Shown: piece by piece, positions 10,808 to 24,238 of the stretch | Position numbering within the stretch: the stretch's first letter is position 1 | How the letters are laid out: each line of letters opens with the position of its first letter | NCBI GenBank assembly: GCA_036971715.1 | Contig: JAVHJL010000001.1 | Location: 2,976,001-3,040,000 of the forward strand | Length of the DNA stretch: 64,000 nt | Origin: Arthrobotrys musiformis | Lineage: Eukaryota > Ascomycota > Orbiliomycetes > Orbiliales > Orbiliaceae | Reading direction: 5' to 3' | Program-made: the position numbers and the translations under genes | The notes under the pieces: generated by a model | What the model was told of the DNA's origin: nothing | Seen by the model: only the letters and a program-made list of their open reading frames with translations | Databases searched by the model: none

Positions 10808-11732
10808 GGTGCTGACAAGAAGGCCGTCGGAATTGTATTTCGCGTTTCTGTTGGTATCTTGAAACTGGAATCTGAGGTCTGTCGAAGGACAAACACCAAA
10901 TAGAGTTTCTAGAAGTTGAGGGTCTCGCCAAGGGAGAGATATCCCAAACGATAGCGGCGGGGTTGACGTATATTTTCCCGAATCTCTGAAGAATGGGGAA
11001 AAGAAGGCAGCAACGCCAGTTAGAGCCCCGGAAGAATAAAAATAACTTATGAACAGTGGAAAGACCAATGATAGTACAACAGCCGCGAAGGTAAGTTTTG
11101 AGCAGAAATTTAAAGGCCTGGAAAAATCGGATTGGAGAGAAAGGAAAGAACGACTGGGAGGCTTTGAGGAGTGAATTTTGATTGACGAGTTGTTGGAAAG
11201 CCAGGGAGACCAAGTGGTAGGCAATCACTTGGTACGTTGGTATGTAGGCAGGCGGGCGGGCAGGCAGGCGGGCGGGCACGTTGGTGAGTACTTGGGTAGT
11301 TAGTAAAGGTGCAAGTGCAAGAAGGTCCTTGGGCCAGTGCTTGATAGGTTTGTTGGTAGGTCTGTTGGTGGGCTGGTGGGCTGGTGGGGGTTGGAGATGA
11401 CGGAGTCTGCAGTAAAGTACTGTGCCGGCGCCGGGAGGTGAGGTGGTACTTCTTGTCCCTGACCTGTGGTGGAACCTGAACTATCGGCGGCGGGGCCAAA
11501 TGCAATGTCAACCAGTTTTCCCGAACAGCGCAGTGCACCTTGAGAAATTTACAGTTAACTTGAGGCGACACCAAAAGAAACAATGGAAAAATGAAAAGTC
11601 AATCAAAATAGAAAATAGAAAGGGAAAAAAAAAAAAAAAAAGAAAAGGGTCCACTAGAAACCCCAGGCTACCAATGATACCTTGTATATACCTCGTACTT
11701 GGTTGCGGGGGGGGGGGGAGAGAGAAGGGGAA

Positions 11733-11807
11733 AAATAATAAAATAAAAATAAAAATATAAAAAAATAAAAAAAATAAAAAAAAATAAAAAAAATAAAAAA
11801 AAATAAA
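11733..11807. repeat. A-rich microsatellite, (AAAAT)n-like
   Basis: A run of A4-8T units about 75 bases long with almost no other base, shortly after a run of 12 G. It is low-complexity sequence only. Confidence 0.9.
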
Positions 11808-13141
11808 CAAGTGTCTATATACCGCGCCAGAAGGAGGTGCGGATTGCGATCGTATGGTGAATAATGCCACGAGGCACTGCACTGAATTGAGCTACGACCT
11901 CAGTATTTCTTGGTGTGTAGGTTGTGTAGGCAAGCTTATACACACGGACTGGCCAATGCATCCCCTCCTACCGGCGCTGATTTTTGGCCGATATCGATGG
12001 CACTGCTAGAGCACACCCCTATCGATATGAGCTAGCACAACCAATAGGCTGAGAGTCATTCCGGTAGGTGCATGATCAGGCTGCGGGAGAATAATACCCT
12101 CGTGGGGCTTGCAGGAAATATCCACATCAAGCACCATGCAAGTACGTACATACTTTTTAAGATATTGATCAAAACCTATCGCGCGAATAACGGCCGGCCG
12201 GGTTAGAATTAATAATAGCCGAAAGCACGGATCTCTAGCTACCAGACTCCGAGTGCTCCTATCATCAACCGGGGTCCAAGAAAGGCCGGGAAGAAAGAAA
12301 TATAGTACGGAGAAGGTAGAACTGGAATTGGAGCAGCTTGCTCGGCCAATAATATAATATGGGTAAAACATGAATGAATGAAAATGACCAGTACAGGTCT
12401 TGCAGTAGGGGGTGCCGGCATCCACGAGAAATTAAATGGCACATAAGTACTTACCCACTGAAAATACCTTGGCCCGGTCGTCGTCGTCGGTGACAGGAAG
12501 TATGAACCTATGTTCACATATACAACTGTATATACGTATATATTGGTCTCGTTCCCAGTATGTAATAAAACAGAAATCTCAATTGCAACGGAGCCAGGCA
12601 GGCGCTCCTTCTCGATGATCCAGCGAAATCCAATGCAATGTTTGCGATTGGGGATGATGCTGGACAAGGGAATCTATCCGGCTTAAATACTGTTTGGTTG
12701 TTGGTATAGCTGGGTTAGTATGATGTAAGACAAGGGTATCTGTTTGGTTACTTATAATTATAGGACGGATCATACCGGTAAGACTAGCGCTTTCTAAGCC
12801 GAGCTAAGCAAGTTTTTGACAATGCAATCTTCGATAGTCGGGAGGCCTTATAAGTAACCAAGGAAGTAAGGATATGTAGACTTGACTTGCACTTAGCTTT
12901 GAGTAGGCAAATAAGTTGGTAGACGCTGGGTGATGTTGGTTAGTAATGTCAAGTAATCATAAAACCGTCCCCACACCGTACGGAACCAACCAAAGTCTAA
13001 GTACCAAAGCTAGCGCCATTACATACCTACGTCGTAAATCCCCCCGCAGCCCCGAGGACCCTTGCATTGCTCGATGTGATATTTAATTTTGTGGACCGCC
13101 CTGCGGTTGATATTGAGGTCGAGTAGCCGTCGTTGCATTGC

Positions 13142-13165
13142 AGCTTAGCTTAGCTTAGCTTAGCT
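13142..13165. repeat. (AGCTT)n microsatellite
   Basis: Almost five copies of AGCTT, immediately before a GGGCGAGGGCGAGG stretch, about 270 bases upstream of the Rab escort protein start. Confidence 0.85.
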
Positions 13166-13438
13166 CGGGCGAGGGCGAGGCAGGCACAACTTGATCGGAT
13201 GCTTTCGTAAACGTTATCAAGAGGAAGTCAGCAACCAAAGCTAGCTCGGGCCTCGATTAGATAACTTCGTTGGTCGCGATGTGTTGGCTGGTGTCACTGT
13301 CCGCCTACGTTACTGCCTTAGAGTCGACATCCCCAACAGGTACCACACAGCATCGCACCTACCCGCCAGCTAGTATCGCCACAGCAAATATTCCAAACCC
13401 CCACCGCCCTTTGCTAGAAACCTTCTCCAGATGCCGCG

Positions 13439-15146
13439 ATGAGTATCGAAGCACTTGACCAAACGGTGTGGGACACCGTCATAACAGGTACTGGCCTCCG
13501 AGAGTCTCTCCTCGCAGCGTAGGTCAGAAACCAACCCTTACCTTTGTGTTCTCGACGCCCATTCCATATCTAAACTCCTTTTCTTCATATCAACAGGGCT
13601 CTCGCCAGAGCTGGTAAAAAGGTCTTACACTTGGACCGAAATCCCTTTTACGGTGACGAGTATGCCGCCCTCTCGCTTGACGAACTAGAAGCTTGGGCGC
13701 AGGATGCGAAGATTAGGCCGAGCCACATTGAATCGGTTCAATACAGAACCCACCCTGTGCCAGAAAACTTAGGTTTAAAGAAATCTCGCTCTTATACTTT
13801 GAGTCTTTCACCTGGTATCCTTTACGCGGCCTCTCCGATTCTGTCACTCCTCGTCAAAGGCAACCTTCACGAGTCCCTTGAGTTCTTGAAGGTTGGGGGT
13901 TGGTTTGTCTATGATGCTGTTACCGTATCATCCGATCCACTCAAAAGAGTACCAAATAGTAGGGAAGATATTTTCAACGACAAAACTCTGGACCCTCGGA
14001 CGAAAAGGGTCGTTGTACGGGCTTTGAAATCGATGGTGGGGTTAGAAGGGGGAGGCTCAGAAACGGGTTCAACACTGGACAATGTATCCTTACAACAGTA
14101 TCTCGAGCGGCCTCCGTTCCGCCTTCCTTCCTCAATAATCGCAGCTTTTACGAGTTTAACACTCAGCCACAACCGACCAAACGAGATACCATTTGACGAA
14201 GCCGAAAGAAAAATCAAGAGACACTTCGACTCTCTCGGGCGGTTCGGCGCAGGGTTTTCTGCTGTTATCGGTAGGTATGGGAGCGGGTCTGAGCTCGTTC
14301 AAGTGCTGTGTAGGGCGGCTGCGGTTACTGGGAATGCTGTATATGTTCTCGCAAACGGAATTGTCGAGATTCAAGAGGCGGACCCAGCCTCCGGGTCAAC
14401 TTTAACCACACCGACGCAACCCACGGAGCAAGCTATCCGTCTTTGTTTGAACAGCGGCGATTTAATTCAAACACGTCACATAGTAGGAACCTCTTCGAAT
14501 CTCCCAACCGAGGCTTCCTCAATCCAAAGCTCTTCAGGAAATACTGGCGTTTGGATGTCAATCTACGTGGTCTCGAGTTCCTTAAAGCAAACCCTTCGAA
14601 CTGACGACCCTCCAACGGCTGCTGGGGCGATCATATATATACCCGCAGAATCCATCCAAATAGACAATTGCTCGAACATCAACCCTATATATGTGGCTGT
14701 CCATGGTAGCGACACCGGAGAGTGCCCGGAAGGTCAGAGTACGTACCCCAGAGCCATGCCATCAAAGGCTCCTTCTAAATATGATACCTTTAGGTGTTCT
14801 GTATGTCTCAATGAAAGATACCGGTTCAAATGAAGTAGAGCTTCTGGATGCTGCAGTCAAGTCTCTTCTCCAAAATTTATCACCCGAAGAGGATATAACC
14901 AATAGTACGCCTGGCCATATCCTCCTTTCGGTTTCATTTAGAACATTGGTAGATTTGGCGCCATCAACCCCGAAATTCCGTGATAATGTTCATGTTCTAC
15001 CTCGCCATGCCCCCATGATCGAAACCCCAGACTTCCTGGTCGAACAAACGATGGAAATTTATGAGAAGATCGTTGGGTCGAGGGTCGGCTTTCTAGAAAA
15101 GGCCAGTTCTCAGGAACCGGAGACCCCGGAGGAGATGAGTGGATGA
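13439..15146 (+). CDS. MRS6: Rab escort protein (Rab geranylgeranyltransferase component A, Mrs6-like)
   Basis: Presents newly made Rab/Ypt GTPases to geranylgeranyltransferase II and delivers them to membranes. Exons 13439-13518, 13597-14738 and 14794-15146 give 524 residues. The N-terminus (DTVITGTGLRESLLAAALARAGKKVLHLDRNPFYG) is the dinucleotide-fold-like start shared by GDI and REP proteins. The block SPGILYAASPILSLLVKG is typical of the family, and GRFGAGFSAVIGRYGSGSELVQVLCR follows later. The length is greater than that of RabGDI (about 450) and no GDI-type C-terminus is seen, which favours REP. The exon 2/3 junction uses a GTACGT donor. Confidence 0.9.
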
Positions 15147-16735
15147 ATTTAGGTGTGTTATGATAAACCCGTGCATTCCCGAAATCGCCGTTGAGGGTAT
15201 ACACGCGCATCTGACTACGCTGCCAGGACATTCGTTTGATGCACACCCTTCAATTTGATGTTCAAACTGGGGTTTTCCATATATTGGGCCCGTGCCGTTA
15301 TTACGTCAATATTCTGTTTATCTGGTCTCGTACGTACAGAGATAGCACACAAAGTCGAGGCCAAACTTTGTTCATTTATTTGTACTTATTTACCCAGGCC
15401 TGGTAGTGTTACATACCAGCACATGTTGTAGTCACTGGGCTAAGAAAGTTCCTCGTAAAACTACTATTGGCTATTGGGGGTTCTTATTGTCGTTCTGTTT
15501 TAATTCTCGGTCGTGCTACAAAAGGGAAAGAAAAGGAAAGAAAAGGAGGAATTATAGGCACCTACATGGGAGGTAGATTAGTCCAGCCAAAATTCGGTCC
15601 TAAACTGGGTTTGAAAGCAGATGTATTACAAAGCCGGCAGAATAGAGTCCTCAAAAACCCACCAAGCTTCTCTCGTGAACACCTTTTAAGTTCGTTGCAA
15701 GGTGATGTCTCTACATCGAGAGCTTACTCGTTTAACTAGTGTAGGTATTTACTGAAACAGGAATTGGAGCTCCCATGTGTATATTATGATATCAGGCAGA
15801 TGACGTCATGTATCAGCCCAGCTCATGGTAGGAGGCCGAGCCTGGCCGCCATTGCATTGAAATTGAAAACTTGGAAGGCCGAATGCCCTGAATCGATCGA
15901 TCCCTGTTTCCTCCAGGAGTATGGAACCATTCTAGTATATATTATTCTGTGGAGGCCGGGTATACGTATACGTATAGGTAAGTACTTAGGTACCTACCTA
16001 GGTAGGTACTTACCTAAATATACATATACATGTACCTACTTACTTATGTTCATGCAACCCCTAGCTAGCTCCTATAACCGATTATCGATTATATATTATC
16101 TTGATCTGCCTAACGTAATCTTGCAATGACCTTGTTTTTATTTACATCCCCAAACTCGATCACTTGAGGTGATACATACGCGGGTACCTGGTACCTAAAT
16201 GCCTATAGACCATCTTCCACATCGCGTCGCTGGTGCGAATGCATGCACCACTACCACCGCACTCAACATTGTCGGATTGCCCTCGACGCGGCCCCGCGAT
16301 CGGAAATATACTCTTAGAGCGTGAAATAGTGCTTGCCAATCTTGCGACTATCGGGAAAGCTTTAAAGTCCATTATGAAATTACATCGACCACTTTGCAAT
16401 TGTGCCCTTTGACTGCCTAAGTTCTATCTTTTTACCTATTTTATTTTATTTTATTTTATTGCCTGGCCATCTTGCCACACTTTTATCCTAGCGTCGACGG
16501 TCCGTTCTCTAGTATAAATAAGCTACATACACACTCGGAGGACGTCCTTAGGAAACCCTGTGGGGGAGCTGTCGGGGGAGTTCGACGTAGCCTAGCTATA
16601 GACGTCGAGAATCCCAGCCGTTGGGCTTCTAGGAGATATGTTGCTTGTAGATTGAAGACCTGGGTATCGACAGTACTGGGAAACATTCGAAAGACCCTCG
16701 CCACCGTTCGGAAACCTTACTTCACGAGCCCCATA
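15147..16735. other. Intergenic region between Rab escort protein and the unrecognised large gene
   Basis: It contains the 20-base palindrome at 15990-16009 with surrounding TACGTATA/TACCTA units and a TTTTA tract at 16437-16460. The reading frame of the next gene is open back to 16472 but has no ATG before 16736, so part of this stretch is probably its leader. Nothing else was recognised. Confidence 0.5.
15990..16009. repeat. 20-base perfect palindrome of the TACC/GGTA type
   Basis: Centred on CCTAGG; the arms match exactly over 10 bases. It is embedded in a longer imperfect inverted repeat running from about 15977 to 16016. Confidence 0.9.
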
Positions 16736-19700
16736 ATGTGGAAGTCCTCAGAAAATGGAACGGGTAAACTATCAAAGCCTAGGAGAGGATCGTCGAGTTT
16801 AAATACAATGGCAAAGCGTCGCCCAAGCATCCTGCGCAAATATTCAAATGGTGCAGAGAGTCAGGTTCATTCGGACGCCGTTGATGACGCAGCGAGTCAT
16901 TCAGAACTAAAGAGGAGATTTAGTTTGAAAGATACTGTGCGCAGAATATTTAGCGGGAAACAAGATAGGGGAAGTTTTAGGATACCAGAAGTTAGTATAA
17001 CCTTTGCCTCGCCGCCAGACCCTCCAACCCGGTATAACCGAAGTACCTACATGACCACTGCGTGCTACATCCCACACGTGCACGCGCGCGGAAGCCATTA
17101 TTATGAAGCCTAGTATACTGAATTTTTGCAATATCTAGCAAGCCAACGTCCCCTTAGTGCAAACGAGCACCCAACTCCATGCCCAAGGCCGAAGTTATGA
17201 CAAATCTTTAACCCAGCAGGCCCAGGGTTCGGTAGTCCCAAGGCCTGGAGCCTTACGGACGACAGGGCAGCCGAATGTGGACGAAAATATTGACGATACG
17301 CAATACATTGAACTAACTAGCACTCGCCGGGTTTTGTCAATTGTGTCAGACTCCTCCGCCTCGGCCTTGTCAAATGATTCAGCGAACATTGCTTCTACAG
17401 TCTTACTCTCGCCACGCCCGGTCCATCACACGCATGGACAACAACAGGCCTCAAAACAAGAAGAGCGCAAGTTCCTCCTTGAAAAAGACATTTCGCTTCT
17501 ATTTGATGGCGCACCAATTTTTACTGTGGACGAGTCGAAAGGAAAATACGGCGAACCTTCCGTGAGATTCTTGGAGAGCCAAACCCGGATACCTTCGTTG
17601 AACCCATCATCTTGCGACGATGCATCGAGGATAGACCATCATGCCTACAGGGGTTGTAGTAATCGGAATACAGAGGGGGGGGATCTGACGGATTCGGAAC
17701 ATCATTTGCTAAACGGCCCTACCGAGACGCCATCCATGATTTCGTTCTTTGGTTTCGAGCCTGGAAGTACTGGCTGGGAATATTTCCTAGAGGCACAGGT
17801 TATAGACTATGATATCCAAGAAGGCAATATCAGCGGAGAGGCTGATGAATATGGACACGAATTTCAACCGCCCGATTCAATAGGGGTGCGGTCGATCGAC
17901 TCAACAACATTGGTTGACCGATTGCGAGATATCGGAAAATTCCACAGTCAAGCCTACAGTGTAGACGATGACATTGATACCGAGGCCCGTTTTTTATACG
18001 GTCAACTTTTCACAAAATTACTTTACCCGCCCGGGAAAAAAACAGAAGCAGTGGGAGCACTTGAGTACAGCCTCGAGAGCCAGTGTCAAGAACTCCTCAA
18101 GGTCCTAGAAGCGAGGCACGTTTGGCTCGATTTTAGTAGACCTGAGGAGCGCATCAGACTAGGAAGTGTCTTATATGGAAACGCCGGCGAGAAGTTGCTT
18201 CTTGTCCTCCAAATTGTCCTCAGTTGCGAACTCTGGTTAAGGCTCAAACTTCTACATCGGTACGAGCCTGAGAGGCTGAAATTGGGGTCCCTGTACTTCA
18301 CGCCCAAAGTAAACTGGGATCTGTCGATTGCTCAGAAATGGCTTGCAAACGTCCGAGTCGTAGAACGACCTTTTACCCCAGATTTCGAGATGTTAACAGT
18401 CCCTCAGAACCAAAATACTTCGAGTTGGCATCGATTCTTCTTGGCAGACTCGATTTCTATAGAGGACGCAGAAGACCCCCAGGAAGTGGACACGTACGAC
18501 GCATTCTTCGTTCCCCAACATCTGGAAAGGCAGCTCGACGGACTTCTACATTTTGCTCGCAAAATTGACTGGCCAGGTATTGAAACACTGGAGGGTTTTA
18601 TACGAGACCAGCTTCGGAATCCCACTGGGCGGCATACGCCTAGCAGCATGTTAGGATATAGGACACCGGGGCATTCACCTGGAAAATTGACACCACGGTC
18701 GGTTGGAGGAACGGGCTCGCATTTCGGATACTTCGCTAGCAAACACACATCATCAGTCATAGTACGAAACATGGGCCAAGGGGGGTGGCTTTCAAGGGCC
18801 TACATGACAGGGTTAATTCTCCCTGGGGAAGGTCTATCTCATCTCTTGATGGGCTGTTTACTGGAAAATGATTCTTTGGCTCTAAATGAGGTCGGTGAGA
18901 ATGGGAGCATGTACGGAGGTATTATTCGCAGAACACTAGATCCTGTTGGGAGTACCGCATCATGGTGGAGTGTGAACAACATTGTCGGAAAAGTTCTTGC
19001 TACAGATATATCTCGGAGCTATGCTGGATGGGTTGGAAAGTGTGTTGGAGTATATTCCAGCGAGGATGCCACAAGCAGAGATCTTACAGTTTTAACCGCA
19101 GTAGCAAGTGCAGCTAAATCGATCCGGGGCGTCGGCGCAAATTTTATGGGAGGCCAAGAAAGAGCAGGAATGAAGTTGACAGAACCCATAGGTTGGGTTG
19201 ATGTCGTCACAGACCGTCGGCCAACGAAGAAACTGGTACCAAGACTCCTAACACCAGGTCGCATCGAACTCGAATCGAGCCCGTTAGGTTTCATTGGCGT
19301 TTCTGGCTGCTTTATAACGCCAGAACAACTCAAATATCCAGAAATCCTTCGGCCTCAAGACACAGAAATACAGGTCATAGGGTTGAGGTTTTGGGGCCGT
19401 AGTTTTTTGCCAGCGAGCCTACCCGAGCTGGAATCCATGGAAAAAGGTTATTATGCACCGAAAGAGTGGGATTCGTCTGACGAGACGACCCCTGCTTACC
19501 GAGTGGACGTCATGTTCCGGATGCCGACTGCTAGCTCATCTGCCGCAGGTTGTTTTGACAGCGTGGACGGTGATATTGTCGGCATACTTCTGAAATACGA
19601 GTCTTCCTTTGTGACTTCTTATCCTTGCCACTCACCCAACTCTGCCGAACTCCTTGAATTCAATAAATTGATACTTGAAAGTAATCTGACACAAACCACG

Positions 19701-19979
19701 GCACACCCAATCCATCGTTCTTACAGGTTCGAGGTTGTGCAAGCAGCAAAATTACCGGGACACTCGCCGGCTCGATGCAGTGAATCTGACGGCAAGGATT
19801 ACTTTGTCACCGTCATTAATGCAAAGGGCGCAGGGCAGGACCTCTTCACCTATGCAAAAGCCTGGTGCTCGAAGTGGGGAGTGGACGCTGTGGTTTCCCG
19901 GGCGAATCGCACGTGTCTTTCTTGTGCGATTAGGGAAGCCTATGCTCTCGCGGTTGATGTTGTAATCGATGTCAATTGA
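16736..19979 (+). CDS. Large uncharacterised protein
   Basis: I do not recognise this gene. Two exons, 16736-16990 and 17139-19979, join in phase 0 (donor GTTAGT, acceptor ATCTAG) to give about 1031 residues from the first ATG. The N-terminal 85 residues are basic and Ser-rich (MWKSSENG..., KRRFSLKDTVRRIFSGK). Residues from roughly 90 to 240 look disordered. A folded region follows, with hydrophobic blocks such as LLVLQIVLSCELWLRLKLLHR and ASWWSVNNIVGKVLA, and many conserved-looking Gly and Trp. The C-terminal part (DYFVTVINAKGAGQDLFTYAKAW... CAIREAYALAVDVVIDV) resembles an alpha/beta fold. There is no signal peptide or clear membrane segment. The length of the open frame and its clean splice sites make it real. 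Function is unknown. Confidence 0.75.
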
Positions 19980-21222
19980 CTGGTACTACATAGTGCGTCG
20001 TTTCTTCGTACATCCTTGAATTCGACACTGTTGACTTGTGAGATATATCGAGGAAACTGTACTCCGTCATCTGAATCTAGGCGCACAGTTGTCTCTTTGT
20101 CTCTTTGTTCTCCATCTCTTTCTCTCGACCATACCCTTCTTCCTTCAATATTTGTTATCATAATCATGATTTTTATTTTTCTCCGTAACTGTAATGTTCA
20201 TATGCGCGCATGGATACTCGTTACACCGAAGGATAATGTTTTGTTCCGGATATTCTGGATAGCTTCAAGCCTTAATGCAGCTCAAGATGTTGCGGGAAAC
20301 TAGCTACCTATTGCACACCTCCCTGTCATATACCCATAAGCTATTTGAAAGGCATATTTTCTCATCATCTTACCACCCGAATCGTTCTATTCTACTCACC
20401 TACCATGCGAATCATTAGTCTGTAAGTGAACCACATTCCGTTATGCTTGAGTTCCCCGAAATTCAAACGTTGCACAACGCATATTCCAAGCTCGTTTCAA
20501 CAGCCAAGGTCAGCACCGAAGGAACTATTCCCGAAAGGGGCAGCATAACCCTAAATTTAGGACCGCTCAGCCGCAGGCGGCCCTTGTGCATAGTACCATA
20601 CTTGATACTTTTTTTTTTTTTGATTGTGCGGCTGAATCCGATAGCTCAAGGATTTGTCAAATGTGGAGCTCGAGCAGCTAAGCTAAGCTGAGCTATGGAT
20701 TTTTAGCTCCAACCCCCGCGACAATCTCCCCACCAGACTGTACATGTTCATGTACTGTATGGAAAAACCTTCGGCCTTCTCATGACACGCTTCGGTAAAA
20801 GTTGGATCTTTGTGAAGATGCAAAAAGGAATTGATTTCTTGAGAAAATGGGACAAGCCCCTGAATAGTATAACATGTTTGTTTGTATTTGGAGAACCGAG
20901 ATAACGAAATAAGTGTATGCCGAAATGTGACTCGCAAACTCCATTTTTTTCCGCTCATGAAAAAAGTACATGCTCAAGGTAGTTTAACAGATTCAAAAAC
21001 AAAGAAACAACAGCAAGAAACCCGAGGTTGTAGAACAAGATCCAAATGATAGTTTAAACCTCCTAAGGAAAGATAAGGAAAATACAACCAACAGGTATCG
21101 TAAAAAATTCATTAACTAATAGCTGGAAAAAAAAAAGAATGTGGAATATCTGCTCGAGCGTCTATTACCATGATCCCCCGATAATACTACCCCTCCTCCT
21201 CTAAAAGGTTTGTTTCTCGCGC
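19980..21222. other. Convergent intergenic region
   Basis: It holds the 3' ends of the large uncharacterised gene (plus) and the cupin gene (minus). Short T and A runs are present (20610-20621, 21128-21136). No coding exon was recognised. Confidence 0.5.
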
Positions 21223-22084
21223 TTATCTCTTAGCAAGACCGCATCGGGCGAGGCATTCTTCAACACCAATGGCGACGTTGGCTGGGATCAAATTTCTGAA
21301 CTGGTCGACATCGCGGCCATCAACAACGATGGTTCCACCGACAGCAGCGGTGATGACATTGCTTGGGAGTCTGAAGAAGTTATCGGCGACTTGGGAGGTA
21401 CCGAAATCCTCGCTGTTGAAACCAGCGATGAAGATGGTCTCACCGCAGTCTGGGTTGAATTCCTGATGGATAGCACCTTGTGGGAAAACGTGCATTTGGA
21501 AAGTTGTGACATATGAATTGATAACACGAGCGCCGTTCTCAAGGATGAGGGAGGTGTTCAAAGCACCGACGACTGGAATGTTCAACTCGGTACCACGAGG
21601 GTGGGTATGTGGGGTATTGAAACCGCATGGCCCGAGGAAACCAACAGCCATACCGGAACCGGTACCAATCAAGGCGGGGAATGTCTTCCTGTTGGCGACA
21701 ACGACACGACCAGCTAGTAGGGAAAAAGGTTCATGTTAGATTATGATTCTATATAAATTTGTAGAAACAGCTTTAAAAAGGGTCTACGATCAACTTACCA
21801 TTACCAGTGGCAACGTTCAATCGACCCTCAGGATTCCTGAAGTCGAAGACGAAGTCTTGATCACGAAGCAGAGCAATGCGGTCTGCCTGGAGTGGGGCAG
21901 TGATCAACTGAGCAATCAATTCCAAGTTGCCATATGCGCTTCCGGTATATGTCGGTTCTGGCTCAACACCACGCTCATCGGCTTGTGTCGGGGTGGCCTG
22001 TCGCTGTTCGATCTTGTTTGGAGCTGGAACAGCCAAAACGGAGGTGGCAAGGGTAGCCAAGAGGGCGATGGAACGGAAATGCAT
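21223..22084 (-). CDS. Secreted spherulin-1A-like cupin
   Basis: Exons 22084-21799 and 21713-21223 give 258 residues. A signal peptide is visible at residues 1-18 (hydrophobic IALLATLATSVLA, likely cut near AVPAP). The single cupin_1/germin-like domain has the metal-binding motif PHTHPRGTE and the second-motif His in FPQGAIHQEFNP, so the usual three His and one Glu metal ligands appear present. Spherulins and germin-like proteins are extracellular or wall-bound; in Physarum the spherulin-1A family is linked to encystment, and germins can have oxalate oxidase or superoxide dismutase activity. Which activity this one has cannot be told from sequence. Cys residues near positions 133 and 207 and at the C-terminus could form disulphides. 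Confidence 0.88.
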
Positions 22085-24238
22085 TTTCGAATATTAAATC
22101 GAGTATTATATACTACTGAAGATTTCTAGAGTGTATCGAACCCAAAGGTTTCCTTTTTTGTATATATTCCGAGTCGCGAGGAAGAAACGAACAAACCCAA
22201 TGAAGGAAAATCGTGAAGTAGAGTATTAGAGGAAGCTTGATGCTTGAGCTGAGGATGAGAGTGATGATAGAAAAAAAGAGAGTACGGAGACTGGGACCGA
22301 CTACAGAATATATACAGCTGGAGCAGTCTATTAGCTGCATGCTCTATGCCAGCAAATTAGTTGGTAGCCTTTGTGCTATCAAGGGCTGAGAGTAAGCATC
22401 TGCCCCAAACAGTTGTGGTGGTGGTGGTAGTTGTGGTGGTGGGGACCTCGACCCCTGCACGGTAGTGTACATAGTATGTAAGTACATGCACATACATAGT
22501 ACTGTGTGTACCTAGGTAAGTACTTACCTACCTAGGTACCTACCTATTGGACCCTTTGCCTGGTTCAAGACTTTCTTACCCTCTTTTCCAATACATCTAC
22601 CTTATTCCTTATTCTTTTTTTTTTTTTTTTTTTCCTTAGTTGGTCTTGGGGCTGAGGCTGAGAAGGAAGTCAAAAAAAGTGACATGGGGCATTGCATGGG
22701 ATAGCTAGCACTCGACGGTTGGTGCAGGTCAGCAAGTGCAAGTGTACTCTGCCAATACACACATAGCTCCATGCTAATACTTGCCGACCAGGTACGAATA
22801 TGTGCAGACTTCTTTACCGAGTCTGTAATGGATCTAAACTTGGGACCTCCAAGAGAGAGGGCTGATGGAGGGAAATCCCTAGCCCCGGTCCGCCCAGCAA
22901 AGAATTGGTCATGATCCACGGCTATCATTTTGAGAGCCTCGAAATTTGTGTTTTCTGATCCTCAAAAACAGGCTCAGCCCTAACTTGCCCAGACTGTCGA
23001 AACTGCCCCGCTCACTTCTCAATCCTTCCATTCTGCGTGGAAATTTATAGAGTCAGTAAGAGAATCTAAGTAAGGAAGAAGTGTTATTATGCCTGTCCCG
23101 GTGGGCTGGACTCTTGGCTGTCAGCCGCACATACAAATCCCATCTTGGCCCCTATCGATAGCCTTGAACAAATTTGTAGTATACCGAAGGCTAGCTGTCG
23201 TGCTTATCCCTCTGTGTAAGCTTTGTTCCCGTATTGTGTCTTGGCTCGGAATCAGCTTGCAGTGGCTCGACTCCAGCAGCAGCTCTTTGATTGATCATGA
23301 TCCAGCGCTATATCCTTTTCATTTGCGATTGACGGATGACGGTATTCATGGATTCAATTGATACCTGGGCTAAGCTATGTCGACGGCGACATGTGCTATC
23401 CTGACCATGGTTTAATTTGCGTTCCTGTTGAATCCAAGTGTCTCAAAACCATCGTACATGTACATACTATGCACGTTTGTTGATACTAATCGTGATTCAT
23501 GATAGCTCGATAGTTGATTACCATCAACCAGAAAGCACCGCGTACCGACTTAATTACCTATTGACATGACTGAGGTGCTCGCGCGGTAGCTTCGAACAAG
23601 CTTCTTTGTCTTTCTTTCCTTTTTTTTCTCTCCCACCGTCGACTGTCTCGCCTCCAGATGTGTGCGCACTTCATTCCAAATCATGGCTCTCGCCAAGTGT
23701 GCAGGCTATTTGGAAGAAATCCCATCCCTAATATAAAATAACGTTGGGCAGTCCCTGCACAGCCTTCCACCACCGACAAACGCGACCAATCCGAACACAC
23801 CCTTGAGCCCCACTATTTGGCATCAAATTTATGTGTCCGGCAGCTTTGGATCTAAAAATATTCTCCATGCCTTCCTGCCTTTGCTGGAGATCGGTTCTTG
23901 GATCTTGGTCTCAACAGCACGAGGAATAATAATCATGACCAACTCGAAGCAGCCAATTTATTACGAGCTTGTATTGAACTGTGTTGCAAGTTGGTGACGG
24001 GTGCGAGTGTTTGTTCTTCTAACTTCCGAATGCGGGCGTCCAGTCCCTCGGCTGACGCTGGGCTGGGCTGGAAGACTTTGCCAAAAACCAATTCATTGAC
24101 GAGGCGAGGCTTAAGTTCCCATCTGCACTTCGAATCGAATCCTGACACACATCCAACAAAGAAACTAGCCGCGGCTGACCTTTGCACTGGTTAATGTGGA
24201 TATCGATCAATAGTATACCTATTTAGATCCTCTTCAGG
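22085..24238. other. Intergenic region between cupin and ribokinase (divergent)
   Basis: Contains GTGGTG repeats (22419-22442), an 18-base TAGGTAAGTACTTACCTA palindrome (22513-22530) in a cluster of related units, and a T run near 22615-22634. No coding exon was supported. Confidence 0.5.
22513..22530. repeat. 18-base palindrome of the TACC/GGTA type
   Basis: The arms 22513-22521 and 22522-22530 are exact reverse complements, and similar units follow to about 22546. Confidence 0.9.

Larger units (their letters stand above)
10808..13438. other. Long intergenic region, low-complexity tracts
   Basis: About 2.6 kb between the divergent glucokinase and Rab escort protein genes. It contains GGCA/GGCG-type imperfect repeats (11245-11280), GTTGGTAGG/GCTGGTGG repeats (11340-11392), a G run (11707-11718), an AAAAT-type tract (11733-11807) and an AGCTT microsatellite (13142-13165). 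No coding exon was supported. Confidence 0.55.

Noticed and set aside
11508..11882. Phe-rich minus-strand frame resembling a membrane protein
   Set aside because: It is produced by translating the A-rich microsatellite in antisense; no real gene signals were seen.
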